Positions 52,830 through 60,500 of a stretch of DNA of 64,000 nt are shown one piece after another. Both the position numbers and the translations under genes were made by a program. The notes under the pieces are model-generated. The model saw nothing but the letters and a program-made list of their open reading frames with translations. It did no database searches and was not told where the DNA came from. The stretch lies in the NCBI GenBank assembly GCA_963843385.1, contig CAWJJY010000005.1, forward strand, positions 434,001 to 498,000, given 5' to 3'. The stretch comes from CAVOHU01 sp963843385. Its GTDB lineage: Bacteria > Acidobacteriota > Vicinamibacteria > Vicinamibacterales > JAKQTR01. Position 1 is the first letter of the stretch. Each line of letters begins with the position of its first letter.

Positions 52830-53819
52830 CTACGGCTGAGGTCCGACTTTCGGGCGTGCGGCAGAGACCCTGGCAAGGTCGGCGTCCACCATCGTGCCGA
52901 CCAGCGTCTTGAAGTCCACCGAGGGCTCCCAGCCCAGCATGACGCGCGCCTTGGCGGGGTTGCCGACCAGATGATCGACTTCGGCCGGGCGCAGCAGGTT
53001 CGGATCGACTTTGACGTGACGCTCCCAGTCGAGGCCCGCATGGCTGAAGGCCGCCTCGACCAGGTCTTTCACCGAGTGACTGATGCCGGTCGCGATCACG
53101 TAGTCGTCGGGCGTGGGCTGCTGGAGCATCAGCCACATGGCCCGGACATAGTCGCCGGCGAACCCCCAGTCCCGGTGGGCCTCGAGATTGCCGAGCCAGA
53201 GCGCGTCGGCGCGGCCCAGCTTGACCCGGGCGACCCCGTCGGTCACCTTGCGGCTGACGAACTCCAGGCCGCGGCGCGGCGATTCGTGGTTGAACAGGAT
53301 GCCCGAACAGGCGAACAGGCCGTAGCTCTCGCGGTAATTGACCGTGATGTAGTGGCCGAACACCTTCGACACGCCGTACGGACTGCGCGGGTAGAACGGG
53401 GTGAGCTCGGTCTGAGGGACCTCGCGGACCTTGCCGAACATCTCGCTGGAGGAGGCCTGGTAGAGCCGGACCTTCGGGTTCACCTGGCGGATGGCCTCGA
53501 GCACGCGGGTGACGCCCATCGCGTTGAACTCGCCGGTCAGCAGCGGCTGGTCCCACGAGGCCGGCACGAAGGACATCGCCGCGAGGTTGTAGAACTCGTC
53601 GGGCTCCGCCTCTTCGATGACGCGGATGAGCGACAGCGAGTCCAGGAGGTCGGCGGGCCGAAGTTTGATACGATCCAGCAGGTGCTCGATCCGATCGTAG
53701 TTGGGCCCGCTCAGCCGCCGGACCACGCCGGTCACCTGGTACCCCTTGTCGAGCAGCAGCTCGGCCAGGTAGGACCCGTCCTGACCGGTGATGCCCGTGA
53801 TGATGGCGCGCTTCGGCAT
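52830..53819 (-). CDS. gmd: GDP-mannose 4,6-dehydratase
   Basis: 329-aa extended SDR enzyme making GDP-4-keto-6-deoxymannose, precursor of rhamnose- or fucose-type sugars. NADP motif AIITGITGQDGSYLAELLLD; catalytic Ser/Tyr/Lys in YQASSSEMFGKV and YPRSPYGVSKVFGHY; NHESPRRGLEFVSRK is typical. ATG 53819 is chosen with GGAGG upstream; the open frame before it is Arg/Pro-rich. A good promoter lies at 53851-53879. Confidence 0.95.
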   Translation of the reverse strand: MPKRAIITGITGQDGSYLAELLLDKGYQVTGVVRRLSGPNYDRIEHLLDRIKLRPADLLDSLSLIRVIEEAEPDEFYNLAAMSFVPASWDQPLLTGEFNAMGVTRVLEAIRQVNPKVRLYQASSSEMFGKVREVPQTELTPFYPRSPYGVSKVFGHYITVNYRESYGLFACSGILFNHESPRRGLEFVSRKVTDGVARVKLGRADALWLGNLEAHRDWGFAGDYVRAMWLMLQQPTPDDYVIATGISHSVKDLVEAAFSHAGLDWERHVKVDPNLLRPAEVDHLVGNPAKARVMLGWEPSVDFKTLVGTMVDADLARVSAARPKVGPQP

Positions 53820-53850
53820 GAGATCGATCCTCCGCGGGAAACAAGCAGCC

Positions 53851-53879
53851 ATCTTATGTGGTTCGATCGGGTGAATCAA
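53851..53879 (-). promoter_or_regulatory. gmd: sigma70 promoter of gmd
   Basis: Minus strand TTGATT (53879-53874), 17-nt spacer, TAAGAT (53856-53851). The start near 53844 gives a leader of about 25 nt with GGAGG before ATG 53819. Confidence 0.65.
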
Positions 53880-53947
53880 GGCGTGTTTCGACGGCACGAC
53901 TGATGTCTCGCGTTTGATACACAGCCGGCGACGGGGGCGGCTCGCGC

Positions 53948-55048
53948 ATGGAAACCATCGATGTCGCGGTCGTGGGCGGGGGCGTGGTCGGGCTCGCAAT
54001 CGCCGCCGAGCTCGCCGCGACGGGCGCTGCGGTCTGCCTGCTCGAACGTCATCCGAAGCCGGGGATGGACACCAGTACCCACAACAGCGGCGTCATCCAC
54101 GCCGGCCTCTACTACCCCGCCGGGTCGCTCAAGACCCGTCTCTGCATCGAGGGCGCCCGGCTCCTCTACGAGTTCTGCGCGACCCACCGCGTGCCCCACG
54201 CCCGGTGCGGCAAGCTGGTCGTCGCGTGCGACGAGGGCGAGGTGGGCGCGCTGTCGGACCTGAAGGCGAAGGGCGAGGCCAACCTCGTCGAAGGGCTGGA
54301 ACTGGTCGACGCCGCATTCGCGCGCCGGCGCGAACCGCACGTCCGCGCCGTGGCGGCCCTGTTCTCTCCCGCCACCGGCATCGTCGAGCCCGAGACGCTG
54401 GTCGATGCGCTCGCCCGGCTCTGCGAGGACCGCGGCACCATCATCCTGCGCGGCACGCCGCTGATGTCCGGCGAGCGGCGAACCCGCGGGCTGCTGCTCC
54501 GATCGCCTCACGAGGAGATCCTGGCGAGCGTCGTCGTCAATGCCGCGGGCCTGCACGGCGACGAGGTCTCCGCGATGTTCGGCGGAGAGGCTTTCACGAT
54601 CTACCCGTGCCGGGGCGAGTACGCCGAGCTGGCCCCGTCGAAGCGGCATCTCATCCACGGCCTGGTCTATCCGGTGCCGAACCCTTCGGGCCACGGTCTC
54701 GGCGTGCACCTCACACCCACGACACGCGGCAGCGTGCTCATCGGGCCGACCGTGCATCACCAGGAAGCAAAAGACGACTACGAGCGCGATCGGGCGCCGC
54801 TCGAATCGTTCGTCGAACCCACCCGCCAGTTGCTGCCGCAGACCTCAATCGCCGATCTCCGCCTTGCCGGCAGCGGGATCCGGCCGAATCTGAATCCCCC
54901 CGACGTGGCGTTCGCGGATTTCATGATCCGCCGCGACCGTGAATGTCCGGGGCTCATTCATGCGGCGGGCATCAGCTCGCCGGGCCTCACCTCGTGCCTC
55001 GCAATTGCGAAGATGGTGAAGGGGCTGGTGGCGGAGGAGATGGGGTAG
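53948..55048 (+). CDS. LhgO-like FAD-dependent L-2-hydroxyacid oxidase
   Basis: 366-aa DAO-superfamily flavoprotein. FAD motif VAVVGGGVVGLAIAAELA; substrate-side blocks THNSGVIHAGLYYPAGSLK, FTIYPCRGEYAEL, HLTPTTRGSVLIGPT and the C-terminal FAD contact AAGISSPGLTSCLAIAK. These match L-2-hydroxyglutarate oxidases (LhgO/YgaF). It oxidises L-2-hydroxyglutarate to 2-oxoglutarate with electrons to the quinone pool or oxygen. The exact substrate is inferred. Single gene, divergent from gmd across 128 bp. Confidence 0.85.
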   Translation: METIDVAVVGGGVVGLAIAAELAATGAAVCLLERHPKPGMDTSTHNSGVIHAGLYYPAGSLKTRLCIEGARLLYEFCATHRVPHARCGKLVVACDEGEVGALSDLKAKGEANLVEGLELVDAAFARRREPHVRAVAALFSPATGIVEPETLVDALARLCEDRGTIILRGTPLMSGERRTRGLLLRSPHEEILASVVVNAAGLHGDEVSAMFGGEAFTIYPCRGEYAELAPSKRHLIHGLVYPVPNPSGHGLGVHLTPTTRGSVLIGPTVHHQEAKDDYERDRAPLESFVEPTRQLLPQTSIADLRLAGSGIRPNLNPPDVAFADFMIRRDRECPGLIHAAGISSPGLTSCLAIAKMVKGLVAEEMG

Positions 55049-55061
55049 GGAACGGGGAGAA

Positions 55062-55365
55062 GGTTACAGGTTATAGGTTACAGGTTACAGGCCACCGCCA
55101 GTGAGGGTCCAGTGAAGGCCGGGTCTTCCGCCTTCGCGAGACGATTCGGGCGGACCGCCGCAGCCCTGGCGTAGGCCGTCGGATCTGGCGAGCGCTCGAG
55201 CGGGTCAAAGTTCCCCTCCGGCGGGTCTGAAGCCCAGCCCCACATCTCCCCTCGCGGGTCCCGTGTTCCCTGACTCGAAGCCCGAAGCGATCAGCCCGAT
55301 CGTTCGAGGCCCCACGGACCTGCAACCTACAACCTGTAACCTATAACCTGTACCCTCTAACCTGT
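55062..55365. repeat. inverted heptamer element (GGTTACA)4 ... (AACCTRT)6
   Basis: Left array: GGTTACA, GGTTATA, GGTTACA, GGTTACA. Right array: AACCTAC, AACCTGT, AACCTAT, AACCTGT, ACCCTCT, AACCTGT, its inverse complement. They flank 234 bp. A+T-rich compared with the surroundings. Confidence 0.75.
55125..55166. repeat. dispersed 42-nt intergenic repeat, copy 2
   Basis: Matches 23121-23161 at about 35 of 42 positions and shares the TCCGCC/GCGGA-type fold. Confidence 0.6.
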
Positions 55366-55372
55366 CAGAGCG

Positions 55373-56242
55373 CTACGGTTTCTGCGCGCCTCGGGTCGCA
55401 ATGTGTCTCGCGAGCGCGTCCTGCCAGGGCGGCATCACGATGCCGAGAGATGCGAGGCGGTCGGATGACAGCGCGCAGTACATGGGTCGCGACGCGGGAA
55501 GCACGACCGTCTTGAACTCGATCGGGCGAAGGCGCGGCGTGCGGCCCATCAGCCGTCCGGCTTCGAGCGCCAGCGCCTGCCAGGTGCAGGCTCCAGCGTT
55601 CACGCAGTGATACAGCCCCGGTGGTGCGTCGCCCGCGAGCACGCGGCGCGTCGCCTCGGCGATGTCGACCACGTAGCTTGGCGACACCGTCCTGTCCGTG
55701 AACACCACGACCTCGTCGCCCGCCTCGATCCCCTCGATGATCTTGTCGACGCTGCTCCGGCGGCCTTTCCAGCCCGGGGCCGCCCCGAACAGGCTCTCGA
55801 CTCTCAGCACGATCGACTGCGGCGTTTTCGCGGCCAGCCACTCGCCCAGCAGCTTGGAGGCGGCGTAGACGCTCGAGGGATGAGGCGGATCCTGCTCGGT
55901 GTAGGGTCGAGTGGCCGTGCCGTCGAACACGAAATCCGTGCTGTAGTGCACGAGCATCGCGCCGCAGGCGGATGCCGCCCGCGCGAGCGACTCCACGGCG
56001 AAGGCGTTGGTCTCCAGCGCGCGGACCGGCTCGCCTTCGGCCGCGTCGACATCGTTGTAGCTGGCACAGTTCACGATGGCGGCGGGCCGCTCGGCCATCA
56101 CGCGGTCGACGACCGCCTCGTGGCTGGTGATGTCGAGGCCGGCCCGCGTCAGTGCGACGACGTCGTACTCGGCCTCGAGCAGCCGGGTCATGGACGCGCC
56201 GAGCTGCCCGGCCGCGCCCGTCACGATCACCTTTCTCGCCAT
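55373..56242 (-). CDS. rmlD: dTDP-4-dehydrorhamnose reductase-like SDR (RmlD family)
   Basis: 289 aa. NAD(P) motif VIVTGAAGQLGASMTRLLEA; NCASYNDVDAAEGEP; VHYSTDFVFDGTATRPYTE; catalytic YAASKLLGEW. These are RmlD/RfbD hallmarks. It would reduce dTDP-4-keto-rhamnose to dTDP-rhamnose, although related reductases use other sugars and rmlA-C are not in the window. ATG 56242 overlaps the transporter stop (ATGA). Confidence 0.85.
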   Translation of the reverse strand: MARKVIVTGAAGQLGASMTRLLEAEYDVVALTRAGLDITSHEAVVDRVMAERPAAIVNCASYNDVDAAEGEPVRALETNAFAVESLARAASACGAMLVHYSTDFVFDGTATRPYTEQDPPHPSSVYAASKLLGEWLAAKTPQSIVLRVESLFGAAPGWKGRRSSVDKIIEGIEAGDEVVVFTDRTVSPSYVVDIAEATRRVLAGDAPPGLYHCVNAGACTWQALALEAGRLMGRTPRLRPIEFKTVVLPASRPMYCALSSDRLASLGIVMPPWQDALARHIATRGAQKP

Positions 56243-57555
56243 CAGGCGGCGCGCTCCCCCGCTGCGAAGGCCCGCATCTTCTCGTCGTCGAACACGCCTT
56301 CCCATCGCGCCACGACGGCGGTCGAGATGCAGTTGCCCATCACGTTCACCGCGGTGCGGCCCATGTCCATGATCTGATCGATGGCGAGCAGGATGGCGGC
56401 CCCTTCGAGCGGCAGCTTGAACTGCGACAGGGTGGCCGTCAGCACGACCAGCGCCGCGCGCGGCACGCCGGCCACGCCCTTGCTCGTCAGCATGAGGGTC
56501 AGCATCATGATGAGCTGCTGGCCGAAGCTCATCTCCACGTTGAACAACTGTGCCACGAACACGCTCGCCAGCGACAGGTACAACGTGGTGCCGTCGAGAT
56601 TGAAGCTGTAGCCGGTCGGCAGCACCAGTCCCACGATGTTCTTCGGGCAGCCGAACCGTTCCATCACCTCCAGCGCCTTGGGCAGCGCCGCCTCGCTGCT
56701 GGCGGTCGTGAACGCGATGAGAAACGGCTCCTTGACCGCGCGGATGAAGGTGAAGAACGGCACCTTGATGATCATCGACACGCCGCCGATCACGACGATG
56801 GCAAAGACGATGAGCCCGCCGTACATGAGCAGCACGACCTTGCCGAGCGTGAGGAGGATCCCGAGCCCCATCTTGCCGACCGTCGCCGCGATGGCCGCCA
56901 TCACGCCGATTGGCGCGAACTTCATCACGTACCCGGTGAACTTGAACATCGTCTGCGCGGTGCTCTCGAGCACGTCGACCAGCGGCTTGCCCCTCTCGCC
57001 GATGGCGGCCACGCCGATGCCGAAGAAGATCGAGAACACGACCAGTTGCAGGATGTCGCCGCGCGCCATCGCGTCGACGACCGAGGTCGGGAAGAGCAGC
57101 ACGAGCATTTCCCAGCCGCTGTGCCCCTTGGTCTCCTGGAGCGTCTTGAGCGTGTCGGTGCTGAGCGTGGCGATCTGCAGTCCCGATCCAGGCTGGAAGG
57201 TGTTGACGAGGAACAGGCCGAGGAAGAGCGCAATCGTGGTGGCGATCTCGAAATAGATGATGGCCTTGATCCCGATCCGCCCCATCGCCTTGATGTCGCC
57301 GGTGCCGGCGATCCCGACCACCAGCGTCGAGAACAGCAGCGGCGCGATGATCATCTTGATCATCCGCAGGAACGTGTCCGCCAGCGGCTTGATGCTCTCG
57401 GCATACCCTGCCACGTGGACGCCGTTCACGTCGGACGAGGGCCAGATGTACCCGATGACAATTCCCAGGATGAGCCCGATGAAGATCTGGGCGGTGGTTC
57501 CGGGCATTCTCGACTTGCGCGGTGGAGCGGCCTGAGCCGTAACGTCTACCTTCAC
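56242..57555 (-). CDS. dicarboxylate/amino acid:cation symporter (DAACS family)
   Basis: 437 aa from GTG 57555, which overlaps the aminotransferase stop (GTGA). Eight or so membrane helices with hairpin loops. HP1 serine-rich AFTTASSEAALPKALE, TM7 motif YSFNLDGTTLYLSL and TM8 IDQIMDMGRTAVNVMGN are the substrate/cation site of GltP/DctA-type carriers. It imports C4-dicarboxylates, glutamate or similar with H+ or Na+. Its placement between two sugar genes is odd but the overlaps on both sides suggest co-translation. Confidence 0.9.
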   Translation of the reverse strand: MKVDVTAQAAPPRKSRMPGTTAQIFIGLILGIVIGYIWPSSDVNGVHVAGYAESIKPLADTFLRMIKMIIAPLLFSTLVVGIAGTGDIKAMGRIGIKAIIYFEIATTIALFLGLFLVNTFQPGSGLQIATLSTDTLKTLQETKGHSGWEMLVLLFPTSVVDAMARGDILQLVVFSIFFGIGVAAIGERGKPLVDVLESTAQTMFKFTGYVMKFAPIGVMAAIAATVGKMGLGILLTLGKVVLLMYGGLIVFAIVVIGGVSMIIKVPFFTFIRAVKEPFLIAFTTASSEAALPKALEVMERFGCPKNIVGLVLPTGYSFNLDGTTLYLSLASVFVAQLFNVEMSFGQQLIMMLTLMLTSKGVAGVPRAALVVLTATLSQFKLPLEGAAILLAIDQIMDMGRTAVNVMGNCISTAVVARWEGVFDDEKMRAFAAGERAA

Positions 57556-58697
57556 AGTGCCTCCGCGATGCAATCAACGACGTAGCGCTGCTGCGCTTCG
57601 GTCAACTCTCCGTAGATCGGCAGCGCGAGGGATGAATTGGCTGCGTCCTCGGCCCTGGGGAACTGTCCGGGCGTGTATCCAAGGTGTGAGAAACAGGCCT
57701 GGAGATGAAATGGAACCGGGTAGTAAATCGCGTTGCCGACGTTGCGCGCGTCGAGGTGGGCCTTGACGTGGTCGCGCCGCGGCAGCCGGACGCAGTACTG
57801 GTTGTAGATGTGGTACCGCTCGTCGAGCGCCACCGGCAGGCCGACCTGGCCTGTCAGGCCGCGCGATCGAAAGAGATTGCCGTAGCGCAGCGCGTTTTCG
57901 CGGCGCCCCTCGGTCCAGCCCGCCAGGTGCTTCGCCTTCACGCGCAGGATCGCCGCCTGGAGCGCGTCGAGCCGGAAATTCCCGCCGATCATCGTGTGGT
58001 AGTACTGCCGCTCGCCGCCGTGCACGCGGAGGATCTTCAACCGGCGCGCCAGGGCCTCGTCGTTGGTCGTGACCAGGCCGCCGTCGCCGAACGCGCCGAG
58101 GTTCTTGCTTGGAAAGAACGAGAAGGCGCCGAAGGTCCCGAGCGACCCCACCGTGCGACCCTTGTAGCGGGCGCCGATGGCCTGCGCCGCATCCTCGATA
58201 ACGGCCACGCCCGCCCGCGATGCCGCGGCGAGGATGGCGTCCATCTCCGCACTCTGGCCGTAGAGGTGCACGGGAACGATCGCCTTGGTGCGCGGGGTGA
58301 TGGCCGAGGCGGCCGCGGCGGGATCCATGTTGAACGTGACCGGGTCGATGTCGACGAACACGGGCGTCGCGCCGAGCCGCGCCACGCAGCCGGCCGTCGC
58401 GAAGAACGAGTAGGTGCTCGTCACGACCTCGTCGCCCGGGCCGATGCCCAGGGCCATCATCGCAAGCAGCAGCGCGTCGGTGCCCGAGGACACGCCAACG
58501 GCGTGCCTGACCTCGAGCATCGCCCCGAGTTCGGACTCGAGCGCCTCGATCTCGGGCCCCATGATGAAGCGCTGGCTGTCGCACACGCGCGTGATGGTGG
58601 CCAGGATCTCGTCGCGGATTGGCCGGTACTGGGCCTGCAAGTCCAGAAGGGGCACGTGCATGGTGCCCGATGAAGGTGCGGATTGGGTTGCGGTCAT
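57552..58697 (-). CDS. DegT/DnrJ/EryC1 (WbpE-type) sugar aminotransferase
   Basis: 381-aa PLP aminotransferase acting on keto-sugar nucleotides. PLP Lys lies in FSFFPSKNLGAFGDGG; other blocks are VGVSSGTDALLLAMMALG, DVDP-like VDIDPVTFNMDP, EDAAQAIGARYKG and YHIYNQYCVRLPRRD. It could work with the WbpA-like dehydrogenase to make a 3-amino sugar. First gene of the three-gene minus-strand unit with the symporter and rmlD; a promoter candidate is upstream. Confidence 0.92.
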   Translation of the reverse strand: MTATQSAPSSGTMHVPLLDLQAQYRPIRDEILATITRVCDSQRFIMGPEIEALESELGAMLEVRHAVGVSSGTDALLLAMMALGIGPGDEVVTSTYSFFATAGCVARLGATPVFVDIDPVTFNMDPAAAASAITPRTKAIVPVHLYGQSAEMDAILAAASRAGVAVIEDAAQAIGARYKGRTVGSLGTFGAFSFFPSKNLGAFGDGGLVTTNDEALARRLKILRVHGGERQYYHTMIGGNFRLDALQAAILRVKAKHLAGWTEGRRENALRYGNLFRSRGLTGQVGLPVALDERYHIYNQYCVRLPRRDHVKAHLDARNVGNAIYYPVPFHLQACFSHLGYTPGQFPRAEDAANSSLALPIYGELTEAQQRYVVDCIAEAL

Positions 58698-58749
58698 GAT
58701 AAACGTCCGGCCTCTTTGAAGACTCCGCCAGGGGTCGGGGGAGTCTCGT

Positions 58750-58778
58750 ATCCTAGCATCGCGCTAATGAAGCGGCAA
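58750..58778 (-). promoter_or_regulatory. promoter of the aminotransferase-symporter-rmlD unit
   Basis: Minus strand TTGCCG (58778-58773), 17-nt spacer, TAGGAT (58755-58750), with TGC extending the -10. The leader of about 45 nt contains a GACTCC/GGAGTC pairing. Confidence 0.5.
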
Positions 58779-58948
58779 ACGCACGGGCGGTGCGAACTGG
58801 CCCGGAAGTCGATCGGGTGCGGGTGGATCTAGACTGGTTGGGGCGCCTACATGCCGTTCCGCCTGGATGTCGCCGCAGAAGTGGAAGACGTCGGACTCAA
58901 CATCGCACTGTCCGAAGATGCAGGGATGGCATTGCCCTTGGGATTTCC

Positions 58949-60103
58949 ATGACACACGACTTCGACGAGATCATCGACCGCCGGCACTCGGACAGCACCA
59001 AGTGGAACATCTATCCCGAAGACGTCCTGCCGCTGTGGACGGCCGACATGGATTTTCGCGTGCCCGCACCGATCGTGGACGCCTTGCGCGCTCGAGCGGA
59101 GCATGCCGTGTTCGGCTACTGCCGGGAGCCGGCGGAGCTGCGCGCCCTGCTGGTGGAGCGCCTCGCGCGCCTCTACGGCTGGCGGGTGCAACCCGAAGCC
59201 ATCCTCCTGCAGACCGGCGTGCTGGTCGCGTTTCAGCAGGTGAGCGCCACGGTGGCGTCGCGTTCGGAAGGTGTGCTGGTCCAGCCGCCCGTGTATCCGC
59301 CCATCTACCTCACGCCGCGCCACAACGGATCGGTCCACCAGGAGGCGCCGCTCCGGCAGCGCCGCGATGGCACGTACGACATCGACTTCGACGCATTCGA
59401 AGCGGCCATCACCGACGAGACACGGGTGTTCATCCTGTGCAACCCGCACAATCCCGTGGGCCGTGTCTTCACACGCGCGGAGCTCGAGCGGATCGCGACG
59501 ATCTGCCTGCGCCACAACGTCTTGATGTGTTCGGATGAGATCCACTGCGACCTGTTGGCCCCGGGGATGACGCACACGCCGATTGCCTCGCTCGCGCCCG
59601 AGGTGGCGCTGCGGACGGTCACGCTGATGGCCCCGAGCAAGACGTTCAACGTGCCGGGCCTGAGGTGCTCGTTTGCCGTCGTGCCGGACCGGGACCTCCG
59701 AAAGCGTCTCGCCATCCGGGCTTCCGGCGATTTCTCCGAGGTCAACAACTTCGGCCTGGCCGCGGCCGTCGCCGGCTATCGCGACGGGCAGCCCTGGCTC
59801 ACTCAGCTGCTGGGGTATCTCGACGGGAATCGATCGGCCGTCATCGAGTTCGTGCGGCGCGAGATGCCGCGCATCCGCGTCGCCGCCCCTGAGGCCACCT
59901 ACCTGGCGTGGCTCGACTGCCGCGAGAGCGGAATTCCCGGGAGCCCGTACCGGTTCTTCCTCGACCGGGCGCGCGTGGCGCTGTCGGATGGGCCGGCGTT
60001 CGGCACGGGCGGACAGGGGTTCGTGCGCCTGAACTTCGGGTGCCCGCGGGCGACGCTGATGGAGGCGCTCGGGAGGATGAAGGGGGCGATGGACGGGCTC
60101 TGA
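58949..60103 (+). CDS. MalY/PatB-type cystathionine beta-lyase aminotransferase
   Basis: 384 aa from ATG 58949. It is a fold-type I PLP enzyme: DRRHSDSTKWNIYPEDVLPL, WTADMDFRVPAPIVDAL, LCNPHNPVGRVFTRAEL, CSDEIHCDLL and the PLP lysine in MAPSKTFNVPGLRCSF. The MalY/PatB group cleaves cystathionine or cysteine; some members act as regulators. The frame is open upstream to 58790 without family likeness. It is a single gene. Confidence 0.92.
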   Translation: MTHDFDEIIDRRHSDSTKWNIYPEDVLPLWTADMDFRVPAPIVDALRARAEHAVFGYCREPAELRALLVERLARLYGWRVQPEAILLQTGVLVAFQQVSATVASRSEGVLVQPPVYPPIYLTPRHNGSVHQEAPLRQRRDGTYDIDFDAFEAAITDETRVFILCNPHNPVGRVFTRAELERIATICLRHNVLMCSDEIHCDLLAPGMTHTPIASLAPEVALRTVTLMAPSKTFNVPGLRCSFAVVPDRDLRKRLAIRASGDFSEVNNFGLAAAVAGYRDGQPWLTQLLGYLDGNRSAVIEFVRREMPRIRVAAPEATYLAWLDCRESGIPGSPYRFFLDRARVALSDGPAFGTGGQGFVRLNFGCPRATLMEALGRMKGAMDGL

Positions 60104-60114
60104 GCGAGGCAGGA

Positions 60115-60142
60115 GGCTGGCGGCCGGAGGCTGGCGGCCGGA
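60115..60142. repeat. heptamer array (GGCTGGC-GGCCGGA)x2
   Basis: Four 7-mers alternating GGCTGGC and GGCCGGA, beginning 11 nt after the MalY/PatB stop. Confidence 0.65.
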
Positions 60143-60381
60143 TCGCGCCGCGCGGCGGTGTCCGGCCGGTCGCGACGCATGCCCCTCGAGCCGAGCCGAC
60201 GGCGCCAGTCTACAAAGTGAATCGCAGGGGCCGAAATCGCCGTGGGGGAGGCTCCGCTTCGCACTTGGGCAAGCGCACAGGCGCGAAGACCAAGTGCGCA
60301 TGAAAACGCCACGGTGTGGCGTTTGCCGCGGAGAGGGGGCCCCACGGTTCCGCCGACAGCACCCCGGAAATGCGGCTTGCC

Positions 60382-60425
60382 GCCCTTCGACGTTGCTCAG
60401 GGCGCCCCGAGCAAGGTCGAGGGGC
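60382..60425. repeat. 17-bp imperfect hairpin
   Basis: GCCCTTCGACGTTGCTC (60382-60398) pairs with GAGCAAGGTCGAGGGGC (60409-60425), 15 of 17, loop 10 nt. It resembles CCTTCGAC-type intergenic hairpins common in bacterial genomes. Confidence 0.6.
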
Positions 60426-60500
60426 GGCGATCGCGAGCGGGGCGGCGGAACGACTGGCCGGATACCGCCGAACGCCGCCGGCGCGAGTGAACGACCGGTC

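Larger units (their letters stand above)
55049..55372. other. 324-bp spacer bounded by inverted heptamer arrays
   Basis: No gene is seen. Arrays at 55062-55089 and 55324-55365 face each other. Between them lies copy 2 of the 42-nt dispersed repeat (55125-55166) and G+C-rich sequence without other signals. Confidence 0.65.
60104..60500. other. 397-bp spacer with heptamers and a large hairpin
   Basis: No gene recognised. It holds the heptamer array 60115-60142 and the hairpin 60382-60425 and lies between convergent genes. The rest is G+C-rich sequence without signals. Confidence 0.6.

Noticed and set aside
55062..55365. Heptamer arrays as a CRISPR or as transposon ends
   Set aside because: Units are 7 bp and contiguous with no spacers; no transposase and no clear target-site duplication were seen.
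55373..57577. A 734-codon frame that would fuse a second protein to rmlD
   Set aside because: The upstream part is a shadow of the symporter gene, which is clear in its own frame; the two genes overlap by ATGA.
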